Positions 20,934 through 32,908 of a DNA stretch of 64,000 nucleotides are shown piece by piece. Each line of letters starts with the position of its first letter. Positions within the stretch are counted from its first letter, which is position 1. Location of the stretch: contig OV277869.1 of NCBI GenBank assembly GCA_922989275.2, positions 3,711,190-3,775,189 on the forward strand. The letters are read 5' to 3'. The DNA comes from Gari tellinella. Taxonomy: Eukaryota > Mollusca > Bivalvia > Cardiida > Psammobiidae. Both the position numbers and the translations under genes were made by a program. The notes below the pieces were generated by a model, which was not told where the DNA came from, ran no database searches, and saw only the letters and a list, made by a program, of their open reading frames with translations.

Positions 20934-20949
20934 GGGGGGGGGGGGGGGT
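20934..20949 (+). repeat. G tract
   Basis: About 15 consecutive G; the sister site at 58,942 has only GGGG. Confidence 0.9.
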
Positions 20950-21133
20950 AAAAATCTCACGAACAATTTGGTAGTGAACAGGTTAACCTTTGCTATCGTT
21001 ACGTCAAACCCCGTCAAACACTGTTGATGACGTATTATCGTCTGCTTAAACCTGTCATCTGTTTTATTTATAAAAAAAATAATTGCAGGCTTGTTTAACT
21101 TAAGCATTTTTGGTATGATATTGATATGATTGT

Positions 21134-21198
21134 CAAACAGTTTGGATCCTGATCAGACGTCGCGTAATGCGGCGTCTGATCTGGATCCAAACTGTTTG
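21134..21198. repeat. 65-bp palindrome (U2)
   Basis: CAAACAGTTTGGATCC...GGATCCAAACTGTTTG. Same-position copy at 59133-59197. Confidence 0.9.
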
Positions 21199-21421
21199 CA
21201 TATTATGTTAGTGTAAGCATGGCAATAAAATGGTTAAGGCAATTCACAGCGTAGCTCATTGTCTGCTAGTTGAGACTGCACTAGAGATATTGTATCCAGA
21301 TAAGACATGATCGGTAAGATTTTTTAACCTATATGACATGAACATTAACATAAAAATCAATTGCAGACGACAATTATCAGACAGACACAATATTGTGGCA
21401 GGCACAAGTCCGATAGCAGTA

Positions 21422-21763
21422 CACTCTTCCCTCTCTACAGCGACATCCAATGCAAGACACAAAGTGTGTGCATTGTTCGGATGGCGTCGTTATATGGAGG
21501 GAATCGGCTTACATTTACAAACAGCTTGAATCCAGGTCACACGTCGCGTAACGCGACGTCTGGCCTGGATTCAAGCTGTTTGTCAAAATTCATTTAGTAG
21601 TTTTCTGTCAAAATGTCTATTATGTAAATTTGAGCGAAAGCATCTAGGACAATTTGAAGCAGACGATACTGTAGCAGTAAAATAGTTAGATATAATTGTT
21701 CTGTTTAGGGAACTACGGCAAGGGTCATTGTAAGGAGTGAGTCTTTGTAGGGAGGGAGCACTG
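21422..21763. mobile_element. TA MITE, CAGTGCTCCC family (U2)
   Basis: Left end mutated to CACTCTTCCC; right end GGAGGGAGCACTG. Palindrome at 21518-21582. Confidence 0.8.
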
Positions 21764-22158
21764 TAATTGTTATCATTATCATGTCACATGCAGCGAGTAA
21801 AGATTACAAATTTAATGTCCTATTTTTAATGTCCTCCTTTATAATATTGAACCCATACACACACAGGTGCTTGTATTAAATGTATGTTACCTCTGTGTAT
21901 TTAGATCATTTAAAAAAGATATTAAATTTTTGTTTTGGTTAGACTATGGTACCTCTGTAGAGTTATAATCTAAGAGGTAGATTCTAGATATACCATAGTC
22001 AACCAACAATTTTTCTTTCGTTAAATGATATACAAATCGGAGGTATTATAAATTCAATACAAGCACCTGTGCATACACACATCAATACTAATCATGTAAT
22101 GTAAATATCTTGATCGAAGCCGTTGTAAATCATCTGAAATTAATCAACACTACATGTA

Positions 22159-22404
22159 CAGAGGAGAATCTGTTATTCTTTCCCGTTTAAACGCAAACGT
22201 ACGCAAACGCAAAGCACTAAAACGTAGAAAAGTACAACTTTTGGACAATTCTGATAATTCATGTTTATCTTGGTGGCAAACAGTTTGGAGCCTGATCAGA
22301 CGCCGGGTTACCCGGCGTCTGATCTGGCTCCAAACTGTTTGCACTGCAAATAATAGTTTTAGCGTAAACGCGTTTATTGGGAAAGAATAACGTTTTCTCA
22401 ACTG
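22159..22404. mobile_element. TA MITE, 246 bp, CAGTGGAGAA family, forward (U3 start)
   Basis: Flanks ACACTACATGTA and TACATAGAAAGCAC. Interior starts with CGTTTAAACGCAAACGTACG, palindrome at 22277-22341, ends with GCGTAAACGCGTTTATTGGG. Confidence 0.9.
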
Positions 22405-23637
22405 TACATAGAAAGCACAATGAAAAAAGCGTTTGTTAACGCTTTACCACATAGCCTGTTTCAACCCATTTATTTGCAATGGATTCTTCCATGCCTATCT
22501 ATTGGAAAATTGCATTTTTGACGTAAGGGATGCCTGGTCTAAATTCCCTTTTTGTTTTGTTTTATATTGAAATATATACCAGCTTACACTAAAGACTCTG
22601 TTTAGACGCCGAATAGTGGGGCCTCTGATCAGAGTCTATACTGTTTGCCTATGTCCCTTTTATAGGACGGTCCCTTTATAGGATGATAGCCACAACTGGG
22701 TTAATGTTTTGAATACAGATGACAATATAAAAATTAATTTAACAATGTTAAGGCCGACGATATGATACAGTAAGATAAAGTTCATTACTAATATGTACCA
22801 TACAATTGCTGTCAATGAACCTTTTATCCCATAGTCTCTAGTCCTAAATACAGATGACCACTTAAAACAAAGTGGAAAGTTAAGCAGAATTTGCCTTTTA
22901 AAAGGCGCATTCTGCTTTACTTTCAGCCCGCTTTAAGCAATACTCCGCTATGACTAAGAAATTTATTAAACGTTGCATGTTCATGATTGTATCAATCTGA
23001 GTAATTTTCTTCAGTGGAGGAATAAATAGAAGGCGTAAAAAGCGTACTTATCGAGTAATTTGTTTCATTATAAATAGAGTGGTCCCTCTTCAACAACACC
23101 GATTGTGTATGTTGTCCGGAAGGAAAACTTAATAACCTTAGAATGCTGAGCTCGTCTTTGCGTACATTTGCATACAATTCGAACCCATATTAGATGCTGC
23201 GTAATGCGGCGTTTGATCTTGATTCAAACTGCTTGTCACTCGTCTTTAAACAAATTCTGTCAAAATGTCCTATACGTTACTTTGAAAAAACAACCTACAC
23301 AAGTCAATTATAAGCATACGATTTTGCAGCAGTGATAGTTTTATACATAATTATTCTTGTTTTGTGGAGCAGTGGCAAGTATTGTTGTACGGAGGGACTC
23401 GTTGTTCTGAGTGTTATTTGAGAGTCATGTGGGGCCAGGACAAACGCCACGTTCCTCGGTGTCTGGTTCCAAATTGTTTGCAATGGGCAGACGGTTTAAT
23501 CCTTTCCTGATCTAATTATTCAGAATAGTTTACCCATTTACCGCAAATATTGTCGTCTGCTTCAGTATTATTGTCTGCAAGACACGTTTCAAGTTAGATT
23601 TGAGGTTGTATGACTTAATACGTATCGATAAGAGTGT

Positions 23638-23703
23638 CAAACAGTTAGGGTACTGATGAAGACACCGCGTATCGCGGCGTCTGGTCAGGACACAAACTGT
23701 TTG
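23638..23703. repeat. 65-bp palindrome, intact only in U3
   Basis: CAAACAGTTAGGG...ACACAAACTGTTTG. In U1 (1679), U5 (47,610) and U6 (61,630) only the left arm to GCCGCGTATT remains; U4 lost it completely. Confidence 0.8.
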
Positions 23704-24730
23704 CAAACGCGCCTTAAGGCGTCATTGAGAGTGAAAGGGTTAACCCCTGACAGGACGTATTATGGTTGGCTGGGCGTTACCAGATTCCACCTTATAAACT
23801 CAAAACATTTTTTAACTGATTTTTACCAAACTTACTGACAATGTTTCTTGCCACAACACACAGTCCACATTCGACAATCAGCCAAATTGTACTTGGCATT
23901 TAGGATTTTGGCCCTTGAATTTGTCTCGCAAAGGGTGTCTTCTCTCTAATTCAAACAGTTTAAATCATCTGATCTTCACCAAGTATTCTGTTGTCCTAAA
24001 ATTGTTAACCAGCCAAATCACACCAGGAAATTTGGAGTTCCGGCAAGGGGGAGGGGGGCTCTGATACCTAGCGGTATAGCAACTGTGACTAACATCACTA
24101 ATGTTATCAGTACTGTGAGTTCGAATCCAAGTCTGGTCATTCGGACTTTTCATGTGGGGAAGCCTTCCAGCTGGCTTGCGGTAAATCGGTAGTTGCCGAT
24201 GTGTGCCTGAAACAGTGCAGGGCTTCTGGGGTCTTCACCCACCTGTAATTAGCTGGACGTCGCGATATGACTGAAATACAGTATTATACTGTTGAAATCA
24301 AAACAAATCAATTGGAGCTACGGCTCGTGAAATTCTCTGACAATATGAGGTGCCATACAATGGAGGCCAAGTGCAATAACCAGCAAAATCGCACCAGAAT
24401 GTTTGAAGAAATTGCCCTTTTTGAACTTGAAATATGCGACATTCGTCGTTTCCACACGTTATTTCTCACAAGCTATCACACATTGATCTGGAATTTTATA
24501 TATGAGTTTGTTTGTTGATGAACTTCATATCAACTTTGCGTGTCAGTATTTTACCATAACCCGTTCTAGATATTTGTTGTTTCCCGCACTTTTTTTGTCT
24601 ACATGCTTTCACATGATGATCTGAAACGTTATGAGTTATACTACTTTTGATCCAACATGTTTTCGATGTTTGTTGGGAATATACATTTGTACCTGATTTC
24701 AGTCAGTTTAAAACAAATGTCACATTGATG

Positions 24731-24976
24731 CAGTGGGGAAAACGTTATTCGTTCCCGCTTAAACGCAAACGAAACGCAAACGCATTGTACTAAAACATAG
24801 AAAATGACAATTTTTCTACAATTCTGACTTTTCAAGTTAATCTGAGTGGCAAACAGTTGGCAGCCTAATCGGATGCCGGGTTATCGGGAGTCTGATCTGG
24901 CTCCAAACTGTTTGCAATGGAAATAATAGTTTTAACATAAACACGTGTATTGGGGAAAATAACGTTTTCTCCAAAG
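24731..24976. mobile_element. diverged CAGTGGAGAA-family MITE (U3)
   Basis: Same site as 2574-2825. Palindrome at 24850-24914. Right end mutated (CCAAAGTACC). Confidence 0.7.
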
Positions 24977-25216
24977 TACCACACTTGATAATATTCTATC
25001 GCACTTGTTCCAGCCCTCGACTACAAATAAAACTTTCAGGCTGAAATGACATAGGCTGATGTTTTTGGATTCTTTCACATTTATCTTGAGCTGAAAACCT
25101 TGCAAAATAATGAGATACAGTCTAAATTATTGCTGTTACTATGTCATTATTTCTAAATTAAACGTGGATACGTGGGAAATTCTGTTTATTAAATAAAATG
25201 ATACATACATGTTTAT

Positions 25217-25686
25217 GGTGTCGGCCTGGTCAGAAATCACTTCCGGGTCGTTGAGGGTCTTGCAAGTAGTACCTTGAAAAATACAATTTCAAAGATTTGC
25301 ACTGTTTAGTCTTGCCTGTGGGTGAGTTTGAAAGGGTTTCTTGATGAAAACTGGCTATTTGTGGTCATTATCACCCAAATGGCATTGTTTTAGGCATCTC
25401 ATTTCAGGACTTTTTGTCCAGGCGGATGCATATGGAAACACAATGAATGGGATGAAAGTGAAAGTTGTTTACCTTTATTTTGACAGTGGCCTTAGCAAAT
25501 CATTGATAGCAAAAAATGTAGACGTCGATGTCATAGGTTTACTGGCATCAATCACAAGAAAATGTCTATATAATCGAATGGTATGTCTTTTATAGCCTAG
25601 ATCCTGTTTTGGAGGGAGCTGTTGGCTCTGAAAGTTAGGCATTTTACTATAGATTATATAGGGTGAAATTAGACCAGGCCGACACC
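25217..25686. mobile_element. 470-bp element, GGTGTCGGCC termini, TTAT duplication
   Basis: Ends GGTGTCGGCCTGGTC and its exact inverse, flanked by TTAT on both sides. Empty sites in U1 (ATGTTTATATAATG) and U4 (ATGTTTATACAATG). Found only in U3. An 84-codon frame inside is not convincing. Superfamily not assigned. Confidence 0.88.
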
Positions 25687-25869
25687 TTATACAATAAATA
25701 CTGTACCCTAACAGTTTAACCTGCCATGGGATATCTTTTTTAAAGATAATACTTGTTAATAACGTAATATATTTTTCAATGGTTTATCCCCCTGCACTAA
25801 TTTACCAGTACATGTACATGTATACTCCTCGCTAGAAAAAGACAATCCAGTATGAATAAAAGTAAAATA

Positions 25870-26197
25870 CAGTGCTCCCTCTCTACAACAACGCCCAATG
25901 AGAGACAAAGAGTGAACATGTATGTTGTTCGGAGGGGGTGTTATATAGGAAGGGAAATTGGCAAACAGATTGAATTCACATCAGACGCCGCGTAACTTAT
26001 GTCCACTCGTCATTATGTTATTTCTGTCAAAATGTCCATTATGTGACTTTGATAAAAACAACAGACGACAGTTTTAAGCAGACGATATTGCGGCCGTGAA
26101 AGATTTGACATAATTGTATTGTTTTGGAAACAGCAGCACGTCTCGTTGTAAGGAGGGAATCATTGTTAAGAGGGCCGTAGTTGGGGAGGGAGCACAG
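25870..26197. mobile_element. TA MITE, 328 bp, CAGTGCTCCC family, private to U3
   Basis: Ends CAGTGCTCCCTCTCTACAAC and GGGGAGGGAGCACAG, TA on both sides. The palindrome inside (about 25,964-25,998) is cut to its left arm. Part of a 700-bp stretch (25,783-26,479) absent from other units; 26,200-26,479 holds nothing I recognise. Confidence 0.8.
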
Positions 26198-26685
26198 TAT
26201 TTATAAAAAAAATAATAATACAGAAACTGACACCAGTCTACTGAGACCCCTATCCTGGTATCAGGGACTTGGTTACTATTGGAATTTAAGACTGGATAAG
26301 TTCTTAAGGAAATAAATAGATCATGCAGTGACAACTCTACGTGCCAACGAAAGTGAAATATCGGTCTATCCTTTCGCCCACAAGCGATGCATGTAGCGTA
26401 AATAACGTCAGGTTTTGGAGGAAAATCTATATATAGCAGAAAGACTACAAACTAAGGCTTCGATTGATTTAATAGGTACTTTAAATAGTTATGTGATAAA
26501 AAATTCGTACTCATTACTTATCATTTTTAATAAAATCGTTGACTAAAATCAATATATATTATTTTAGTCAACTCTTTTATTAAAATGATAAACAATGAGC
26601 ACTCACGTAAGATCCTCCTTTAAAGGCATAATGTAGATTAGTGGATGAAGTAGCAAACTGTCTTAAACATGGCAGACCGATACAT

Positions 26686-26941
26686 CAGGGCTGCCATTTC
26701 TCCGGATTTTTCCTAAATCTTCGGATTTTTTTTATAGTACATGGTAGCTTAAAGCAGGCTGAAAGTAAAGCAGAATGCGCCTTAGGGCGCATTCTGCTTT
26801 ACTTCCAGCCTACTTTAAGTAGTCACATGCCAACAAAACTAGAAATAGGCCATGGGGTAAAGGTACGATTCGTAAAATCGCACTTGAACATTGCAAATTT
26901 GGAAATCTTAGTATTTTTCATGTCAACTTATGGCAGCCCTG
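26686..26941. mobile_element. hAT-like 256-bp MITE (U3 copy)
   Basis: Terminal repeats CAGGGCTGCC/GGCAGCCCTG, flanked by ATACAT on both sides. Holds the same central hairpin as the U1 copy. Confidence 0.8.
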
Positions 26942-27447
26942 ATACATACAATGTACATGGTCAGGTCGTGTCTGTAACCTTAGTGACATTGACCCTCTGA
27001 ACAGAGCCGAGTGGAGATTGGTTGTTACACACTCCAGCCACCGACTGATCAGTGATCAGGATCAAAACTATTTGACACTCAAGTTTGTATTTCATAATTC
27101 AGAATTAGATCTACTAAAATTTAAGTTTGAGAAATAACAGGAGACGACAAATGTTACAACCTGATGATGTCATAGCAGTGAAGGGGTTAAGATTGAATGG
27201 AATGACTCATCAACATCTCAAGCTGTATTGTTGCCAAATTTCTGGCTGCGGGATTTACGATAGCAGTCAAACTTTTTCTTAACCATATACTCCGTAGGTA
27301 TACCTTTGTAGGCATTTAAGTGAGTCCTCCACTGAAGAAAATAGTTCCAATATATACTGTAATGAACGCGCAGCGCAAGAAATATTTCCTATACCCTAGT
27401 AGATGATAGCTTAAAGTAGGCTGAAAGTAAAGAAGAATGCGCCGTAA

Positions 27448-27691
27448 CCCATTACCCCATAACCTGTTTCTAGTTTTGAAGATAGCTGGCCATTTAAGAC
27501 AGCTTAAAAATAAAGCAGAAAATGCACTAAGGCAAATTCTGCTTTACTTTCAGCCTGCTTTAAACTATACTTGTCTAGGATATAGTAAATATATCTTATG
27601 GTACATGTTTATGACAGTACAACATGGAACTATTTCTTCAGTGGAGAAATAAATTGAATGTGCTTAAAGGTGCTTCAATGGGGGAGAAGGA
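27448..27691. mobile_element. TTAA MITE, 244 bp (U3 copy)
   Basis: Same nested position as 4201-4444; left flank mutated to GTAA, right flank TTAA. Confidence 0.75.
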
Positions 27692-28818
27692 TTAAGGCGC
27701 TTTCTGTTTTACTTTCAACTTGTTTTCGGTGGTCACCTGTCTCGAAAACTAGAAACATGTAAAGATGCCTTAACAGTCTTATTTTGTGTTTCAGAGTGAC
27801 CAAACCCAACTTTGACTACGACGTTATGTACAATTCTATTAACTCATTCACCCCTGAAACATTTAATGGACAATTCCAATTTCAAAATAAATAAAGTCCA
27901 TTTTTTTACTATTTAGGGTTGATTTTAACAATATATATTTAAATTACAAACAGTGTATACCCTGATCAGGACAAGTGCAATTCTTTCAAGTCCACTGTTT
28001 GCAAATGACGAGTTTACTCGTCGCTAGGGTTTTATGTGTTAAACACCATATCATGGATCTTGGGTGTTAAACAAAATATCTAAATATGTTTTAAAATGGG
28101 ACATGCCGCAGCACTTGATGAGATGTGACACTTTATACTGGCAATCATTGTGCACCATCGTGGTAAGACATTATTCGGTTGAAACGTTCTTATTATTTCT
28201 GTGTTTTATTTCAGGTTTCTAAATTAGTGCTCTAGCTACAGGTAGGCGTACTTATTGGTCTAGATATAAAGAAACAAAAACTCTCTCTATTTACGGCCAT
28301 AAAACTTTATTTTTTACCGGTAATAAAGACAGCTGACAGACCAAAAGCTTTCTCTTTGACTTTCATATTGATTTAAGCTGTCACCTGCCTTAAACCCAAA
28401 ATAATCAAATCAATTTAGTGATCGTAGCAGAGAGGTTTTACTGTATTCTCTGTTTCATACACAAAGATGAAACATTCAGACTGGATATCAGGTAGTATTT
28501 GTCTTCAGACTTAATCTTACAAACGACGTAACAGTCACCATTAACGATATGACTAGATCTATTTTAGCACTCTGGTTCAGTTTGTGATGACCATAAACAA
28601 GAAGTTTGGATCTATATGAAAAGTTATCATTTGGATTCAAACATTATTTTGAAAGGTGTTTCAAATGATGTCAATGTATGCGGTAGAAAATTCAAATGTT
28701 TGATCCATTGTCCCATATCCTCTTTTTAGTTTCGAAGACAGGTGACAACTTAACACCAGGTTAAAAGTAAAGGCGCATTCTGCTTTACTTTCAGCCTGCT
28801 TTAATTCTAATCATGCTA

Positions 28819-29064
28819 CAGTGGAGAATCTGTTATTCTTTCCCAATAAACGCGTTTACGCTAAAACTATTATTTGCAGTGCAAACAGTTTGGAGCCAGA
28901 TCAGACGCCGGGTAACCCGGCGTCTGATCAGGCTCCAAACTGTTTGCCACCAAGATAAACATGAATTATCAGAATTGTCTAAAGGTTGCACTTTTCTACG
29001 TTTTAATGTTTTGCGTTTGCGTTTCGTTTCGTTTAAACGGGAAAGAATAACAGATTCTCCACTG
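28819..29064. mobile_element. TA MITE, 246 bp, CAGTGGAGAA family (U3)
   Basis: Same site and orientation as 5592-5837. Palindrome at 28882-28946. Confidence 0.9.
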
Positions 29065-29292
29065 TAAGTGCGAATTAGAATAATTTTTGCAAACAGTTTG
29101 GATCTAGACTAGATGCCGCGTAACATAGTTTCCAATCTGGGACAAACTAATTTGACGCGCATATTCATTCTTTATTCAGTTTCAGTAGCTAAAATTTGAT
29201 TTTTGAGTTTTTTGACGCCGACTATACATTTGAAGCAGACGAAAATTCATAGCCTGCGGTGCAAGGGTTAAGCTACCATTTGCTATACTATA

Positions 29293-29497
29293 CAGTAAAA
29301 CCTCTCTATTACGACCACTAAAACGAAGGCTAATTGATTGTATAAAAAACAGGTGACCGCTTAAAGCAAGGTGAAAGTGAATTAGAAAGCTCCTGTAGGA
29401 GCGTTCTGTTTCACTTCCACATTGCTTTAAGCAGTCACCTGTTTTAAACGACTAATATTTGACACAATTTAGTGGTCGTAATAGAGAGGTTCTACTG
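29293..29497. mobile_element. TA MITE, CAGTAAAACCTCTC family (U3)
   Basis: Same site as 6066-6269. Confidence 0.88.
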
Positions 29498-29630
29498 TAA
29501 TTATACGAGTAAGAAATATTTCTGATGGTGCATGATCCTGACTGTATAAAGTGACACTGTTTTCTTGTATCGATGAATAAATAAAAGCGTAAAATGCGTA
29601 TCTATGGGGTAATAGGTAAAGGGTACTTAA

Positions 29631-29836
29631 CCCTTAGCCCGCCAAATAAATTGTCGTCTGCTATATTTCTCGTCTGCTTCAAGTTTCAAAGTGCTTCAAA
29701 GTTGCTCAAAACTGCTGAAAATGTTGTCCGAGTGTCAAACAGCTTGGATCCGGATAAGACGCCGAGTTACTCGGCGTCTCATCTGGATCCAAGCTGTTTG
29801 CATATGGAGCTATAGTCGTGAGTGGCAGGCTAAGGG
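29631..29836. mobile_element. TTAA MITE, 206 bp, opposite orientation (U3)
   Basis: TTAA at 29627-29630 and 29837-29840. The site is empty in U1 (6400-6403) and U5 (53273-53276). Palindrome at 29736-29800. Confidence 0.92.
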
Positions 29837-30082
29837 TTAATATTTCAATGGATAGATCTAAGAGTTTATGACCAGGAATGTATAATAATTAATATAACAT
29901 ACAACACATGCTCAGTGGCTTTATTAGAAGTAAAGAGTAAAATACAAATTACATTCAATAATATTGCGATGTCTACATATTGTCTTATTTGGAATGGATA
30001 TTAACAATTTTATACGAAACTATAATTGTCTCTTTCGCGATTCTGGGTTGAATGAGTTATGTATACTCCAAATATCATTATA

Positions 30083-30279
30083 CAGTCAAACCTCTCTATT
30101 ACGACCACTTAATTGTGTTAAAATTACGGTGGTTACGACAGGTGGCTGCTTAAAGCAATGTGTCAGTACAACATAAAGCTCCTTTAGAAGTTTTCTGTTT
30201 TACTGTCACCGTCTTTAAGCTGTCTTTTATACAGTAAATTAATTTTCGTTTTAGTGTTCGTAATAGAGAGACTTTACTG
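30083..30279. mobile_element. TA MITE, CAGTAAAACCTCTC family, second site (U3)
   Basis: Same site as 6646-6843; left end CAGTCAAACC. Confidence 0.85.
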
Positions 30280-30421
30280 TATGTATCATTGTGATGAATG
30301 TTAACCCGTCAATTCCAGGAATTGCAAATGTAAACGTCCAGTTCCTACCTTATTAAAGTCTAGTCCATTATTTTCTTTTTAGATTTTATTTTTACAATAC
30401 ATGTAGCATATTACTAAATGA

Positions 30422-30487
30422 CAAACAGTGTAGACCCTGATCAGAGGGCTCCTATAGGAGCCCTCTGATCCGGGCCAACACTTTTTG
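30422..30487. repeat. 66-bp palindrome past the gene 2 stop
   Basis: Same as 6987-7052 with extra mismatches on the right arm (ACTTTTTG). Confidence 0.85.
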
Positions 30488-30587
30488 TATATGACAAGTA
30501 TTCTCTTTATATCGGTATAGTATTTGTAAATGACAGATATACTCGTCACTAGGATTAACTGTATTGAAGTTTGTGGCTGTAACTATT

Positions 30588-32297
30588 TTACACACTTTCA
30601 TACATCACTCTGTACACTTTTATATTGTCATTACTTAGCTGCCCAATGTACAATCTACCTGCATTCTCACAATGGCAAATAGACTCCGGTCGACTCAAAC
30701 CGTCAGCGTGCGTCAGAAGAACCTTCACCTTTTGGCACTTCTCTGTTACCTGGTGTACGTTGTTAGAACTCTGCCCACACACGTAGACCATGCCACTGCT
30801 ATCACATATAACTTGCAATGGGCCTGAAAGCTCACTTTCGGTGTACTTTGCCACAACAGTTCCATCCAACTTCAGGCACGTCAAGTTATTGCCGCCGTAG
30901 TTTGAAACATAAATCAGTTTGTTGTCTGGAATAATGCATAAATTGTACGGATTGTTAAATAAAAACTGTCCTTGCTGATCCTTTTCAATCACTTTCAACA
31001 CTGTTCCTTGCATATCCAACATCTCAATCCTGCTAGGTGAATCATAAGAGACAACAAGTTTCCCGTCACAATATCCCACTCCATAACAGACACCATTGAC
31101 GCCTATGTCCCTCTCTATGGACAGTGAAGGCTCTATTCTCACTAACACCAGCCTTTTCTTGCCGAGTAGAGCTACTGCTACCTGGTTGTCGGTGACTTTG
31201 CAAACTCCCCATGGCCCGGATGTTAACTGTAAATCTGAAACAATCTTACTCTGATTGATGTCGAATAGTTTCACCTTCTTGTTATATTGATCTGTAAGAA
31301 CGATCTTGTTATCGTTCAGCAGTACAGATCCAATGACCCTACAAGTGGTCTGGTCACTGTTACACTTCACATTTATGTCACTGATATGTTCCAAAGATTT
31401 GATGCCCGGTGATATTTTCATCTCTAAACCAAACTGACTTCTCATCATCTCAAACACGTCCTTGTCACCTTTGGATACTCGTAATGTAGTTTTCTGACTT
31501 CGCATGCTGTCTTCCGCACTTTTAGTTTCCTGTTCCAGCGACAGAAGCTTCCCCTTTGTCTGTATTATAGTTGTGTATAAATCACAATGTTTCTGCTGGT
31601 TTTCTAACAGTTCAAATGTGGATGCCAGTTTCTGATGTTCCGTCAAAATGTTGTTCACTTTGTCATTTATCGCAGTCAGCCTTGCGGTTTCTTCTTCTTT
31701 AAACGTATTTGCTGTTTCCACCAGTTCCTTCTCCAACTTGTCAACTGCTTCTATGATCTCCTTCTTGAATGCTTTAACTGCAAGTATTGCGTTATTGTGG
31801 CCTTCCGCTATAGTTTCCAACGTCTGTTTGAATACTTCAACTATATCTGAACATTGTGTGGCTATTCCTGTCAATGTTGTGTTGAAGGTCTTATATTTAT
31901 CAGAGCTTGTGACGTTTTTGGCAATTTCTGGGATATATTCCACATCTTTACAACCTTTCTGGTGTTCGAAGAAACACACATTGCAGCCAAAGAAATCGTG
32001 GGTGGGGCAGTGAAACTCCACTACTTTGTCCTGGTGTTGAAAACATCTCTTTGAGGTCACACTTATCCCTGTTTTCTTTGTATCTTTCATTTTCTCATTG
32101 TCCAGTAATACATGTTTCCTTGTGATGAAAGGTATCAGATGAACGTCAAAACATCTTTGGCACAAATATTCCTGACAGTCTACACAGTACCCAACAGCCT
32201 TTACACTGTTTCCGTCCCCAGCGCATGGTTGACAGTTCAAACTATCCGCTTCCTTTAACTCCGTGCTGCTGGACTCTACGTCCATCGAGGTAGCCAT
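30588..32297 (-). CDS. TRIM-like protein 2: B-box, coiled coil, NHL-type propeller (569 aa)
   Basis: Intact paralogue of the gene at 7153-8865 with the same ATG context and a stop at 30588-30590. It lacks one residue just before the first B-box cysteine (the run reads EADSLNC instead of EADNSLNC). All B-box cysteines and histidines are kept. The first 300 residues are almost the same as gene 1. The propeller carries a different set of loops, for example TDQYNKKV, DSPSR, YGGNN and GQSSNN, and the C-terminal end YESV. It differs from the gene at 41845-43557 at only a few residues (G/S and E/D in the coiled coil, E/K in the propeller, one residue of length), so the two are very recent duplicates or have been homogenised. 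No frameshift or stop is seen, and I see no intron. Function is inferred from architecture only. Confidence 0.9.
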   Translation of the reverse strand: MATSMDVESSSTELKEADSLNCQPCAGDGNSVKAVGYCVDCQEYLCQRCFDVHLIPFITRKHVLLDNEKMKDTKKTGISVTSKRCFQHQDKVVEFHCPTHDFFGCNVCFFEHQKGCKDVEYIPEIAKNVTSSDKYKTFNTTLTGIATQCSDIVEVFKQTLETIAEGHNNAILAVKAFKKEIIEAVDKLEKELVETANTFKEEETARLTAINDKVNNILTEHQKLASTFELLENQQKHCDLYTTIIQTKGKLLSLEQETKSAEDSMRSQKTTLRVSKGDKDVFEMMRSQFGLEMKISPGIKSLEHISDINVKCNSDQTTCRVIGSVLLNDNKIVLTDQYNKKVKLFDINQSKIVSDLQLTSGPWGVCKVTDNQVAVALLGKKRLVLVRIEPSLSIERDIGVNGVCYGVGYCDGKLVVSYDSPSRIEMLDMQGTVLKVIEKDQQGQFLFNNPYNLCIIPDNKLIYVSNYGGNNLTCLKLDGTVVAKYTESELSGPLQVICDSSGMVYVCGQSSNNVHQVTEKCQKVKVLLTHADGLSRPESICHCENAGRLYIGQLSNDNIKVYRVMYESV

Positions 32298-32486
32298 CGT
32301 TAGCACACCTTCGTCTGCGGCTGATTAATTTACAAATAAATACGCGTCTTCCCAATATGCAAGCTATACATGTTAAACTGAGTATATCACGAGAGATTCA
32401 TGTGATTTTACTGTATCAAAGTCTAAAGATTAACCAATCTGAAACGACTAATAGATACACGTACACCAAGATACGCTCGTGTAATA

Positions 32487-32670
32487 CAGTCGAACCCCGA
32501 TACTTCAAACTCGCCTAAATCGATGATTTCGATAATTTGATCTCGCTCAAATCAAACATACATGTACCTGTCTTTCTAAACTATAACGTGGCTAAGTCAC
32601 GTTTTAACTTTGACATATACGTGTAGGTATAGTCGAACTAACGCGAATTCGAAGTATCGAGTTTAGCCTG
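32487..32670. mobile_element. pogo-like TA MITE upstream of gene 2
   Basis: Same site and ends as 9055-9238. Confidence 0.85.
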
Positions 32671-32908
32671 TATTTCTCGTCCATGTCCAGTATGGTATAC
32701 ACTACACAGTCCATCTTGTGTAAATCGACAACTCGTTAAAGTAGCATACATATTTCTAAACACGAATTCCTATTTAATGTAGAATAGAAGTACATGTTAT
32801 GCAGAAATCTCGTAACGGACATTTCAGCTATACTTATTTGAGTATACAATAAACATCACTCTGCTCTAAAAACTACACGTGTGTCGTCTTTGGTCTGACT
32901 GTAAAATA

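Larger units (their letters stand above)
11531..22057. repeat. broken tandem unit U2 (gene lost)
   Basis: Begins like the other units (11,531-12,780 matches 300-1,380), continues with degenerate module matches to about 13,850, and is then filled by unrelated sequence to about 18,300. Degenerate unit sequence returns at 18,480-19,130, followed by the gene relic at 19,321 and a gene upstream flank to 22,057. Confidence 0.75.

Noticed and set aside
25341..25595. 84-codon frame inside the 470-bp element
   Set aside because: Too short for a transposase and without recognisable motifs.
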